Positions 8,174-16,520 of a DNA stretch of 64,000 bases are shown here, piece after piece. The notes beneath the pieces were generated by a model, which saw nothing but the letters and a program-made list of their open reading frames with translations, searched no databases and was not told where the DNA came from. Position 1 is the stretch's first letter. Every line of letters begins with the position of its first letter. Source of the stretch: Natronorubrum sediminis (lineage in GTDB: Archaea; Halobacteriota; Halobacteria; Halobacteriales; Natrialbaceae); assembly GCF_900108095.1 (NCBI RefSeq), contig NZ_FNWL01000004.1, positions 186,001 to 250,000 on the forward strand. The letters run 5' to 3'. The position numbers and the translations under genes were made by a program.

Positions 8174-9571
8174 ATGGAGACGATTCGTTTCGGTACCGAT
8201 GGCTGGCGGGCGACGTTAGAGGAGTTCACCACACCGCGCGTTCGGATGGTCGGACAGGCCGTCGGGGCGTATCTTCGCGACGAAGGTCTCGAGGGCTCGG
8301 TCGTAATCGGATACGACGCTCGAGAAACCTCGCGGGGCTTCGCCGAGGAACTGGCCCGCGTGCTGTGTGCGAACGGCTTCGACGTGATCATGCCGGAGCG
8401 AGACCGACCGACGCCACTCGTCGCCCACGCCATCGTCGAGCGGGAGCTGGCGGGAGGGCTCGCGATTACGGCTTCGCACAACCCACCAGAGTACAACGGA
8501 GTCAAATTCATCCCCGAAGACGGTGCCCCGGCGCTGCCCGAGGTGACGGACGCCATCGCCGACCGACTCGCCGAACCCGATCCGCTCCCCGCCGACGAGC
8601 ACGGCACCGTCCGAGAAGTCGACCTCACGACGCCCCACGCCGACGCGACCGTCGACCGCCTCCAGCAACTCGTCGGTCCCATCGATCTCGACGGACGGAC
8701 CGTCGCCTACGACGCCATGCACGGGAGCGGCCGCGGGACGACTGACGCACTCCTCGAGCGTGCCGGCGCCTCACTCGAGTGTTTGCGGTGTGAACGCGAC
8801 CCCGACTTCGGCGGCGGGGCTCCCGAACCCGCGCCCGAGAACCTCGAGACGCTCGCCGACCTCGTCACCGACGACTCGACCGAGCCGACACTCGGTATCG
8901 CGAACGACGGCGACGCGGATCGGATCGCGCTCGTCACTCCCGAACGCGGTTATCTCGACGAGAACCTCTTCTTCGCCGCCCTCTACGACTACTTACTCGA
9001 GTCGGCTTCGGGTGCGGTGATCCGAACCGTCTCCACGACGTTCCTGATCGATCGGGTCGCCCGAGCGCACGATGAAGCCGTCCACGAGGTTCCGGTCGGG
9101 TTCAAGTGGGTCGCACAGGCGATGGCCGACCACGACGCGCTCGTCGGCGGCGAGGAATCCGGCGGCTTCACCGTTCGCGGCCACGTCCGCGAGAAAGACG
9201 GCGTGATGATGGCTCTGTTCGCGGCCGCGATGGACGCCGAAGAACCGCTGGACGAGCGCGTCGATCGGCTGCTCTCCGAACACGGGACAGTCGTCCAGAA
9301 CAAACGAAGCGTCGCCTGCCCCGATCACGAGAAATCGCGGGTGCTCTCGGATCTCGAGGCCGAAATTCCCGACAGCGTCGCCGATACCGACGTCGAAGAC
9401 GTCAACACGGCCGACGGGTTCAAACTGCAACTGACCGACGGCTCGTGGCTCCTGATCCGACCCAGCGGCACGGAGCCGGTGTTGCGGGTGTACGCCGAGG
9501 CGACGGACGAGTCGCGCGTCGACGAACTGCTCACGGCTGGCGAGGGCCTGCTCGAGCCACTCATCGAGTAA
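8174..9571 (+). CDS. Phosphohexomutase (phosphoglucomutase/phosphomannomutase family)
   Basis: 465 residues of the alpha-D-phosphohexomutase superfamily, interconverting hexose 1- and 6-phosphates for glycan, nucleotide-sugar or glucosamine supply. All four family motifs are present: the phosphoserine loop TASHNPPEYNGVKF, the Mg2+ loop GIANDGDADRIALV, the sugar-specificity loop GGEESGGF, and the phosphate-binding loop RPSGTEPVLRVYAE near the C-terminus. The start METIRFGTDGWRA is the classic N-terminus. Substrate preference between glucose, mannose and glucosamine cannot be decided from the motifs. It stands alone as a monocistronic gene. Confidence 0.95.
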   Translation: METIRFGTDGWRATLEEFTTPRVRMVGQAVGAYLRDEGLEGSVVIGYDARETSRGFAEELARVLCANGFDVIMPERDRPTPLVAHAIVERELAGGLAITASHNPPEYNGVKFIPEDGAPALPEVTDAIADRLAEPDPLPADEHGTVREVDLTTPHADATVDRLQQLVGPIDLDGRTVAYDAMHGSGRGTTDALLERAGASLECLRCERDPDFGGGAPEPAPENLETLADLVTDDSTEPTLGIANDGDADRIALVTPERGYLDENLFFAALYDYLLESASGAVIRTVSTTFLIDRVARAHDEAVHEVPVGFKWVAQAMADHDALVGGEESGGFTVRGHVREKDGVMMALFAAAMDAEEPLDERVDRLLSEHGTVVQNKRSVACPDHEKSRVLSDLEAEIPDSVADTDVEDVNTADGFKLQLTDGSWLLIRPSGTEPVLRVYAEATDESRVDELLTAGEGLLEPLIE

Positions 9572-9688
9572 CGCTGGCTTCCGAATTCTCCGCAGTCGTC
9601 CGAGCGAAGCGAGCACCGCCGTCGAAGGTTTGTGGGACCGTGTTCGAGGGGTCGACGTCGCGAACGCTCGAGGGCGACATGCACAATC

Positions 9689-9706
9689 CGGGTACTCGTT
9701 TACCCG
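9689..9706. promoter_or_regulatory. Inverted repeat over the promoter of the next gene
   Basis: CGGGTA (9689-9694) and TACCCG (9701-9706) are perfect inverted arms with a 6-base spacer, enclosing a TATA-like GTTTACC about 25-30 bases before ATG 9729. It could be an operator or an RNA hairpin. Confidence 0.35.
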
Positions 9707-9728
9707 TCTGGCTTCCGATAGGTTCCGT

Positions 9729-10100
9729 ATGAACACACACGATCGCGAGGACGCCGCATACACGGAACTCACGCCCGACTCGTGGCATCAAAACGACGAC
9801 GGCAACTACTACATCGACTGTCCGGAGTGTGGGTCCGCGGCGACGTTGATGAACGTCGTCTCCCACGGCCGCTGTAACGGCTACCTCGACCAGCGCGAAG
9901 GTGAAACCGAACTAGACGAGGAGTCGTTCGAGTGCACCGCGAAACTCTGGTTCGAACTCGGGTACGTCTCCGACGCCGACCCCGCTGCGACCGATTCCGA
10001 AGCCGAACAGTCGGAAGACAGCGTCACCACGGGTGAGGGCGTTCCTGCCGAAGGGTCGCCCGCCGGATCGGACGGCACTGTGGACGACGACCAGAAGTAA
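9729..10100 (+). CDS. Zinc-ribbon-like haloarchaeal protein with acidic tail
   Basis: 123 residues. The folded part (about 1-78) has DCPECGS, then RCNGY and FECTAKLWFELGY: a CxxC pair plus two single cysteines, likely a zinc site. The rest is a disordered Asp/Glu/Ser/Gly tail. ATG 9729 is chosen because it gives MNTHDREDAAY and is well placed behind a promoter-like element at 9689-9706. No named family is recognised, but the pattern is conserved-looking. No operon partner is apparent, as the next gene is convergent. Confidence 0.75.
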   Translation: MNTHDREDAAYTELTPDSWHQNDDGNYYIDCPECGSAATLMNVVSHGRCNGYLDQREGETELDEESFECTAKLWFELGYVSDADPAATDSEAEQSEDSVTTGEGVPAEGSPAGSDGTVDDDQK

Positions 10101-10209
10101 CATTCGTCGATTCTGCGTTTTCACTCGTCACGACAGTGGCTTCGCTCTCGAGTGCAACACACATCGTACATCGAGAATCGTGCCGGCGGCAGGTGAGTTC
10201 CGCTGGGGG

Positions 10210-11148
10210 TTAGTCTCGGTACCGTTTCAGCGCGATTCCGACTCCACCAGCAGCGCCTGCTGCGCCGGTCGTCCCGGCGATACCGAGTTGGGTGGCGGCG
10301 ACGGCGGAGTCACTCGCCGGCACGCTGTCGATGACTGGCCCCGGTGCGAGCATGCCGCCGAGGATCGAGTCGAAGGTCAGACGGATGTGGCCGAGCCACG
10401 GGATGCCAAATCGCGCTTTGCCGGTGACCCACTCGGACTTGACGACGTCACTTTGGCCCTCCTGTGCACCGTACTGTTGGTCGTAGCCCTCGTTCGCGTC
10501 ACCTTTCGTGATGAACCCGTCGTGTTGGGCGGGACACGTGTCGATGTCGTCACAACTCGTGTCGCCGATGATGTCGTCGTCGGCTTTCGTGTCGACCCAG
10601 TTTTCACCCTCCTCGACCCAGAAGTGCGCCCGGTGTATGATCGGCGTCTGGTGTTCCTCGCCGTTCGGCTGGAAGACGATCACGTCACCCGGTTGATCAA
10701 ACCGCTCGTGACCGTTCTCTTCAGCGTCCTCGAGTGGCACGATACCGGTGTCTCCGGCAGGATCATCGCCGACGAACCGATCCTGATCGATCACGAAGAT
10801 GAGATCTCCTCTCTCCATGTTCGGTTCCATGCTGCCGCTCTCGACGGCGACCAGTGGTGGCCAGATCCCACTAAAGGCAAAGAGTAAGAGTCCGATGACG
10901 GCGACGATCGCAACGGAACTCAAAATGTCTCGAGCGAAGACGACGTTCCCCTCTTCGGCTTTCAGGAACCAGTGGACGATGCCGTCGTCTTCGATCGTGA
11001 CTCGGTCGCCGCTGTTCGTCTGGTTGTCCATCCCCAACCCCTCGGCGGTGTCGTTCCCCGCGTCGTCGCGTCGGTGGGTCCAGTCACCGTCGTTATCGTC
11101 ACTCGAGGGAGGATCGTCAGGAGAGTCGCCGGGGTTGGGGCCGCTCAT
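10210..11148 (-). CDS. Archaeal type I signal peptidase (S26B)
   Basis: 312-residue membrane protease that cleaves Sec signal peptides outside the membrane. An unusually long acidic cytoplasmic N-terminus (about 70 residues) precedes a membrane helix (VAIVAVIGLLLFAFSGIWPP), then the catalytic Ser in ESGSMEPNM, the His (IIHRAHF, replacing the bacterial Lys as in S26B enzymes) and the Asp motif ITKGDANEGYDQ. Between His and Asp is an acidic insertion with two cysteines (SCDDIDTC). A second hydrophobic segment lies at the C-terminus. ATG 11148 (MSGPNPGDS) is preferred over an in-frame start at 11175. Confidence 0.92.
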   Translation of the reverse strand: MSGPNPGDSPDDPPSSDDNDGDWTHRRDDAGNDTAEGLGMDNQTNSGDRVTIEDDGIVHWFLKAEEGNVVFARDILSSVAIVAVIGLLLFAFSGIWPPLVAVESGSMEPNMERGDLIFVIDQDRFVGDDPAGDTGIVPLEDAEENGHERFDQPGDVIVFQPNGEEHQTPIIHRAHFWVEEGENWVDTKADDDIIGDTSCDDIDTCPAQHDGFITKGDANEGYDQQYGAQEGQSDVVKSEWVTGKARFGIPWLGHIRLTFDSILGGMLAPGPVIDSVPASDSAVAATQLGIAGTTGAAGAAGGVGIALKRYRD

Positions 11149-11289
11149 CGTCACTGGTTTTGCTAGGGTCTGCAATCAACTTTCTGCTCTCTTGACCCGA
11201 CCAAGTCGAACACTTCGAGTGTAGCCTGATTCGCCAGCAGCCGATTTCATTACGGTATCCTTTTTGCTCCGCTCGCGAATGCGATTCGT

Positions 11290-12858
11290 GTGCCACTCGA
11301 GGCGTCTGCACGGATCGTCAGCGAACTCACGAGTCGTGGGTACAACGCCGAACGAGAGGCGGTGACCAAACTCGCCGCTGCCGACGATCCGCAGGCGACC
11401 GTCGAGCGCGTCGTCGACGACCTCCCACCGGGAACGCTCGTCGTTCGAACCGATCACGTCGAAACGGTTCTTTCTTCGAGCGACTCGGGTGAAAAACCAC
11501 GAGACGGCGGCGACGTTTCCGGTTCTGACGAGACGCCCTCCGACCCCTCCGTTTCAACTGGAGATCCTCGTCCTGATCCGACAGCCGTGGATGGGGCGGC
11601 TCCAGTCGAAACGAAGGGGTCTTCGGCTGGTAGCCGATCGAGCGACCCGGCGTTACGGTCGCTCGAGATCGACGGCGATATGACCGGCGACAGTACGGGA
11701 ACGGGGGAATACGGCGACTTCGTCGCCGTGTTCCGAGACCGACTCGAGACGTTGGGAGCAAAACTTCGCGGTCGCGTCAATCACCGACCGGCGACGGCGA
11801 TTCAGAACATGTCGGGCGGTGGCGACGTCGGAATGGTCGGGCTGGTCAACGACATTCGTTCGACTGCCAGTGGCCACTGGTTGATCGAACTCGAGGACGC
11901 GACGGGGACGTTTCCGTGGCTGGTGATGAAAGACCGAGAGTACGCCGATTTAGTCGAGGAGTTGCTCTGTGACGAAGTGTTGGCGATGGAAGGGACGCTG
12001 TCGGACGACGCGGGAATCGCGTTCGTCGACTCGATGTACTTTCCGGACGTACCGCGAACGCACGAGCCCTCGACCGCGGACCGTCACGTGCAGGCGGCGC
12101 TCATCAGTGACGTCCACGTCGGCAGTCAGGAGTTCATGCACGACGCCTGGAATCGATTCGCAGACTGGCTCCACACCCCCGAAGCCCAGCACGTCGAGTA
12201 CCTGCTCATCGCCGGCGACATGGTCGAAGGCGTCGGTGTCTATCCCAATCAGGACGACGAACTCGACGTCGTCGACATCTACGAGCAGTACGAGGTGTTC
12301 AACGAGTACCTCAAGCAGGTCCCCGGCGACATCGAGATCGTCATGATTCCGGGCAATCACGACGCGGTTCGGCTGGCCGAACCCCAACCCGGTTTCGACG
12401 AGGACCTTCGGGAGATCATGTCGGCGCACGACTCACAGATCGTCAGCAATCCGTCGACGATTACGCTCGAGGGCGTCTCCGTTCTCATGTACCACGGCGT
12501 CAGTCTGGACGAGGTGATCGCCGAGTTGCCCGAGGAGAAGGCGAGTTACGACGATCCGCACAAGGCGATGTACCACCTCCTCAAGAAGCGCCACGTTGCA
12601 CCACAGTTCGGGGGTCACACCCGACTCGCGCCCGAGGAGGAGGACTTCCTCATCATGGAGGAGGTACCGGACATCTTCCACACCGGCCACGTCCACAAAC
12701 TCGGCTTCGGCAAGTACCACAACGTGCTCGCGATTAACTCCGGTTGCTGGCAGTCCCAGACGGACTTCCAGAAGAGCGTCAACATCGATCCCGACGCCGG
12801 CTACGCACCCATCGTCGACCTCGATACGCTAGACGTGACCGTCCAGAAATTCAGTTAG
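11290..12858 (+). CDS. polD1: DNA polymerase D small subunit (DP1)
   Basis: 522 residues. PolD is the euryarchaeal replicative DNA polymerase; DP1 carries the 3'-5' proofreading exonuclease. An N-terminal helical region and an acidic Ser/Asp/Gly linker (about 60-145) precede an OB fold (VGLVNDIRSTASGHWLIELE) and a calcineurin-like phosphodiesterase domain. The metal motifs are all visible: LISDVHVGS, AGDMVEG, PGNHDAVR, MYHGVS and HTGHVHKLG. These intact motifs predict an active exonuclease. GTG 11290 is used as start because the product PLEASARIVSELTSRGYNAE matches the DP1 N-terminus. The large subunit gene is not in the window. Confidence 0.96.
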   Translation: MPLEASARIVSELTSRGYNAEREAVTKLAAADDPQATVERVVDDLPPGTLVVRTDHVETVLSSSDSGEKPRDGGDVSGSDETPSDPSVSTGDPRPDPTAVDGAAPVETKGSSAGSRSSDPALRSLEIDGDMTGDSTGTGEYGDFVAVFRDRLETLGAKLRGRVNHRPATAIQNMSGGGDVGMVGLVNDIRSTASGHWLIELEDATGTFPWLVMKDREYADLVEELLCDEVLAMEGTLSDDAGIAFVDSMYFPDVPRTHEPSTADRHVQAALISDVHVGSQEFMHDAWNRFADWLHTPEAQHVEYLLIAGDMVEGVGVYPNQDDELDVVDIYEQYEVFNEYLKQVPGDIEIVMIPGNHDAVRLAEPQPGFDEDLREIMSAHDSQIVSNPSTITLEGVSVLMYHGVSLDEVIAELPEEKASYDDPHKAMYHLLKKRHVAPQFGGHTRLAPEEEDFLIMEEVPDIFHTGHVHKLGFGKYHNVLAINSGCWQSQTDFQKSVNIDPDAGYAPIVDLDTLDVTVQKFS

Positions 12859-12934
12859 CGCTCGCTCGAGGCCGCCGACACTCGGTCGCACGCCGGTCGT
12901 ATTTTTATGGCCGTTCTCGGCGAAGTCCCCGGCA

Positions 12935-13693
12935 ATGGCCCCGACGATCGGCGTGCTCTTCCTCGCGGGAGCGTTGGCCGCGGTTCACCTCGGCGCCGGC
13001 AAACTCCAGTTCCTGCGGGCCGTCCCTCGGAGTCGGTGGCTCTCGCTGTGTGGCGGGATCTCCGTCGCCTACGTCTTCGTCCACTTACTTCCCGAGATCA
13101 CCGAGCACCAGTCGCGGGTCGTCGAGACGACTGAACCGACGAACGTCGTCCTCGAGGCGACTCACGAACGCTCGTTGTTCATCGCCGCCCTCGTCGGCTT
13201 CGCGTTCTTTTACGGACTCGAGCAGGCCGCTCGCCGCTCGTCTCGGGGGGTGGCCCGGCGAGCGACCGCCGGTGTGGCGACTCGACCGGACGCGAGCGTG
13301 TTCTGGCTCCACATCGGTTCGTTCGCGGCGTACAACGCGCTCATCGGCTACTTCCTCTTGCACCGAGAGGAGACCGGGCTCGCGAACCTGGTGCTCTACG
13401 GGACGGCCATGGGACTGCACTTCGTCGTCAACGACTACGGGCTTCGAGACCACCACCGTGACGTCTACGACCGCCTCGGTCGATGGATTCTCGCCGGCGC
13501 GATCCTCGCTGGCACAGTGCTCGGCTTTTTGGTCGGCCTTCCTGAACTGGTCCTTAGCCTGTTGCTCGCGTTCTTGTCCGGCGGCGTCATTCTCAACGTG
13601 ATCAAGGAGGAACTGCCCGAAGACCGCGAGAGTCGATTTTGGGCGTTCGGTGCCGGACTGGCGGGGTACACCGCCGTTCTCCTGGTGATCTGA
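12935..13693 (+). CDS. ZIP-like multi-spanning membrane protein
   Basis: 252 residues with about seven to eight hydrophobic helices. The first contains VLFLAGALAAVHLGAGKL, and the last two, FLSGGVILNVIKEELPEDR and FWAFGAGLAGYTAVLLVI, resemble the end of ZIP metal transporters, where a Gly-Gly helix is followed by Glu-Glu-Leu-Pro-Glu. The ZIP metal-site helices with paired His are not clearly preserved, although HLLPEITEHQ and GLHFVVNDYGLRDHH carry His, Asn and Asp residues within or near membrane segments. Metal transport is therefore only a hypothesis. The DNA start is ATG 12935, close after polD1. Confidence 0.8.
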   Translation: MAPTIGVLFLAGALAAVHLGAGKLQFLRAVPRSRWLSLCGGISVAYVFVHLLPEITEHQSRVVETTEPTNVVLEATHERSLFIAALVGFAFFYGLEQAARRSSRGVARRATAGVATRPDASVFWLHIGSFAAYNALIGYFLLHREETGLANLVLYGTAMGLHFVVNDYGLRDHHRDVYDRLGRWILAGAILAGTVLGFLVGLPELVLSLLLAFLSGGVILNVIKEELPEDRESRFWAFGAGLAGYTAVLLVI

Positions 13694-13779
13694 AAACCCG
13701 GACGTTTCAGCGACCGTCGGTTCCTCGAGCGTCGCTGACAGCGAGCGCCGACGGCTGGAACACTGGGCCGACGAGTCCG

Positions 13780-14217
13780 CTATGGCTCGAGTCGAAATCG
13801 GACCGTCGGCGCGCCGTCGAATTGTGGGCCACTACCGCGGCGCTCGAAGCCGAGATCCTCGGCGGCGTTCGTCACGCAGTCGCTATCGGGCGACGTGAGG
13901 AGTTCGACGGCCATCGACTCAGATTCGGCGAACCGAACCGGTTCGGCGAGCAGCTGTTTACACGCGTCCGCCGTGCCGTCGACCTGGGTGACGTGGACGG
14001 TGTCTTCTTTCGCGTCGAAGCTGATGAACCCGAGTAAGTCCTCCGGGTCGGAGCCGTTGTACTGCGATCCCGAAACGTCCGCGTTCGGATCGTGCGTTCC
14101 GTCTTCGGCGACGCGCACCGTCCGATCGTGAACCAGATTCCGCATTACATCGGTCGGCGAGTCCGCGATCGACGCGAGCGCGTCTGCGTCGGCCTCGAGA
14201 GCGTCCCGTACGTTCAT
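13780..14217 (-). CDS. GNAT-like acetyltransferase-related protein
   Basis: 145 residues. The N-terminus MNVRDALEADADALASIAD matches the first strand-helix of GNAT proteins, and LLGFISFDAKEDTVHVTQVDG looks like the following beta strands. The canonical acetyl-CoA loop (R/Q-x-x-G-x-G/A) is not evident, so the enzyme may be divergent or inactive. Two cysteines (DACKQLL and SDCVTNA) are present. It lies divergently from the aspartate kinase gene and could share a control region with it (14218-14430). The function is unknown. Confidence 0.75.
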   Translation of the reverse strand: MNVRDALEADADALASIADSPTDVMRNLVHDRTVRVAEDGTHDPNADVSGSQYNGSDPEDLLGFISFDAKEDTVHVTQVDGTADACKQLLAEPVRFAESESMAVELLTSPDSDCVTNAAEDLGFERRGSGPQFDGAPTVRFRLEP

Positions 14218-14430
14218 TGGCGTGTGGTAATGATACGCACAAATATAAATCCCGCCTGCGCCGGGATCGAATTGATGGTCTTCGAACCCGAGCGACCCGC
14301 TCGAACGCGTCGTTCTCGAGACACGAATAGTGGTAAAAACACGAGCGATGGGACACAGTTATCTGCTCGCTCTTGTAACGAACTGGCATATGAGCCACGT
14401 GATCCGCACGATGATTGATGGGGTGGAACC

Positions 14431-15609
14431 ATGCGCGTTGTAGCCAAATTCGGCGGAACGAGCCTGGGAAGCGGGGATCGGATCAACCGAGCGGCGGATT
14501 CGATCGCGGCAGCCGTCGAGGACGGCCACGAAATCGCCGTCGTCGCCAGTGCGATGGGGTCGACGACCGACGACCTGCTCGAGGAGATTACCTTCGAAAC
14601 CGACGAAGCCGACCGCGCACAGATCGTCAGTATGGGCGAACGGACGTCCGTTCGCATGCTCAAGGCCGCGCTGGCGGCGCGCGGGATCGATGCGACGTTC
14701 TTCGAACCGGGTGCGGACGGCTGGCCGGTCGTCACCGACGAGTACGGCGAGGTCGACGTCGAGGAGACCCAGAACCGCGCACTCGAGGTCGCAGACGATC
14801 TCGAGGAGACGGTACCGGTGCTCACCGGGTTCCTCGCGGAAGGCCCGGAGGGCTCGATCACGACACTCGGACGGGGTGGCAGCGACACGACGGCGGTCAT
14901 GATGGGCAAGTACATGGACGCCGACGAGGTCGTCATCGTCACCGACGTCGAGGGCGTCATGACCGGCGACCCTCACGTCGTCGAGGGAGCCCGAAACGTC
15001 GGAGAAATTTCCGTCGACGAGCTCCGGAATCTCTCCTTCCGCGGGGCCGAAGTCGTCGCGCCGTCCGCTCTCTCCTACAAGGGTGGAAATCTCGACGTTC
15101 GCGTCGTCCACTATCAACACGGCGACTTGCTCTCGGGCGGGACGAGCATCGAAGGCGAGTTCAAGAACCTCGTCGACCTGCGAGAGCGCCCGCTCGCTTG
15201 CTTGACTGTCGCCGGTCGCGCGATCCGTAACGAACCCGGAATCTTCAACCACCTCTCGGAGGCACTCGCCGAGAGCGACGTCAACATCGACGCCGTCGCG
15301 AGCGGCATGGACACCGTCACGTTCTACATCGACGAAGAAGAGGCCGAACGCGCCGAGAACATCCTCCATCGCGAGGTCATCGCCCGGGACGAACTCTCGA
15401 GCGTCACCGTCGACTCGCCGACCGCCGTCGTTCGCGTGACTGGCGGCGAACTCCCCAACCAGCCGGGCATCATCAGCGAAATCGTCAACCCCATCGCCGA
15501 AGAACGCATCCACCTGCAGGATATCATCACGAGCGCGACCAGCGTCGCCCTCTTCGTCGAGTGGGACGACCGCGAGAAGACCCTCGAGTTGACCCAGGAC
15601 CTCTTTTAA
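14431..15609 (+). CDS. lysC: Aspartate kinase
   Basis: 392 residues. Phosphorylates aspartate as the first step to threonine, methionine and, where made, lysine. N-terminal kinase motifs: VVAKFGGTSLGSGDRI, MGERTSVRML, and GRGGSDTTAVMMGKYMDADEVVIVTDVEGVMTGDP. A pair of ACT domains at the C-terminus (about 245-390: IFNHLSEALAESDVNID and QPGIISEIVNPIAEE) predicts allosteric control by an end-product amino acid. A purine-rich GGGGTGG stretch ending a few bases before the ATG could act as a Shine-Dalgarno. The metY/metX genes about 39 kb away probably act downstream in the same pathway. Confidence 0.96.
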   Translation: MRVVAKFGGTSLGSGDRINRAADSIAAAVEDGHEIAVVASAMGSTTDDLLEEITFETDEADRAQIVSMGERTSVRMLKAALAARGIDATFFEPGADGWPVVTDEYGEVDVEETQNRALEVADDLEETVPVLTGFLAEGPEGSITTLGRGGSDTTAVMMGKYMDADEVVIVTDVEGVMTGDPHVVEGARNVGEISVDELRNLSFRGAEVVAPSALSYKGGNLDVRVVHYQHGDLLSGGTSIEGEFKNLVDLRERPLACLTVAGRAIRNEPGIFNHLSEALAESDVNIDAVASGMDTVTFYIDEEEAERAENILHREVIARDELSSVTVDSPTAVVRVTGGELPNQPGIISEIVNPIAEERIHLQDIITSATSVALFVEWDDREKTLELTQDLF

Positions 15610-15728
15610 TCTCTGTCCGTCGGCTGTTTCGCTGTGTGACTTCTGAGCACGGTACGACGTGCATAACGCTGCCGTCACCCGTCGGTAGCGAGTTCGTAAC
15701 GAATACCGTGAGCCTCACAGTTATTGTC

Positions 15729-16370
15729 ATGACCGACGACTCGCCAGGAACGCGCGTTTTCGAGACCATCGAACCGGACCCCGACGCCGTGCTCGAGGCG
15801 TTTGACGTCGACGCACCCGACGACCTCCTCGAGTCCGAAGGGTCGGACGACGCGGACGGGAACGACGACCCGACCGAGATGGACGATATCGAGATCGACG
15901 ACACGACGGCCGCCGAGTTGTTCGACGAGTTAGCGGCGATCGAAACGGCCGACGAGGACCCCTCGACAGCGGTTTACGCGACGAGTGACGGCGATTCCGA
16001 TTTCACGACGGACGGCACGAGCGAGTCCGACGGTGTCGATGACGCTCTCGAAGAACTCGCGTTCGAGTTCGTCGGCGATTCGGACAGTATCGTTCGAGAG
16101 GAGGGCGACGCGGTCGAGTCGACGGCGGCCGAACTCAGCGCGCTCACCGCGGGGAAATCGACCGCCGCCGAGGACGAATCCGATCACACCGAGAGCCGTT
16201 CTCTCGACGACGGTACCGACGCTATCGGCAGTACCGATGCGACCGTCTCGAGCGGGACGCGAGTCGTCGACTCGGCCGCCGTGGACGGGTTCGAACTCGT
16301 CGGCCCCGATCCGACGCCGACGAGAATTGCTACCGACGCTTTCGGCAGTGACGAGGTCGACGCTCGCTGA
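15729..16370 (+). CDS. Very acidic, largely disordered haloarchaeal protein
   Basis: 213 residues dominated by Asp, Glu, Ser and Thr. Short more hydrophobic islands (TRVFETIEPDPDAVLEAF at the start, TAAELFDELAAIE, VDDALEELAFEF, and FELVGPDPTPTRIATDAF at the end) may be short interaction helices on a flexible chain. No cysteines and no membrane segment. I do not recognise a family. The repeated hydrophobic islands and conserved-looking C-terminus suggest a scaffold or adaptor, but that is inference. It may share a transcript with the tryptophanase gene 150 bases downstream. Confidence 0.7.
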   Translation: MTDDSPGTRVFETIEPDPDAVLEAFDVDAPDDLLESEGSDDADGNDDPTEMDDIEIDDTTAAELFDELAAIETADEDPSTAVYATSDGDSDFTTDGTSESDGVDDALEELAFEFVGDSDSIVREEGDAVESTAAELSALTAGKSTAAEDESDHTESRSLDDGTDAIGSTDATVSSGTRVVDSAAVDGFELVGPDPTPTRIATDAFGSDEVDAR

Positions 16371-16520
16371 ATTTTCGCGGTGACGAGTCGACTCCGCTCA
16401 TCACGATTGCCGTCGACTTCGTCCATCGATGCACCGATTCGTCCGGGAGCGAACGGTTCGAGACGCCACCGGACACGAGATTCCAACTAGACTGAACACG
16501 CGCGGCGACGTCGAGTCGGT

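Noticed and set aside
14359-15678. Antisense open frame of about 440 codons across aspartate kinase
   Set aside because: Shadow of lysC; no domain and no independent promoter or start context.
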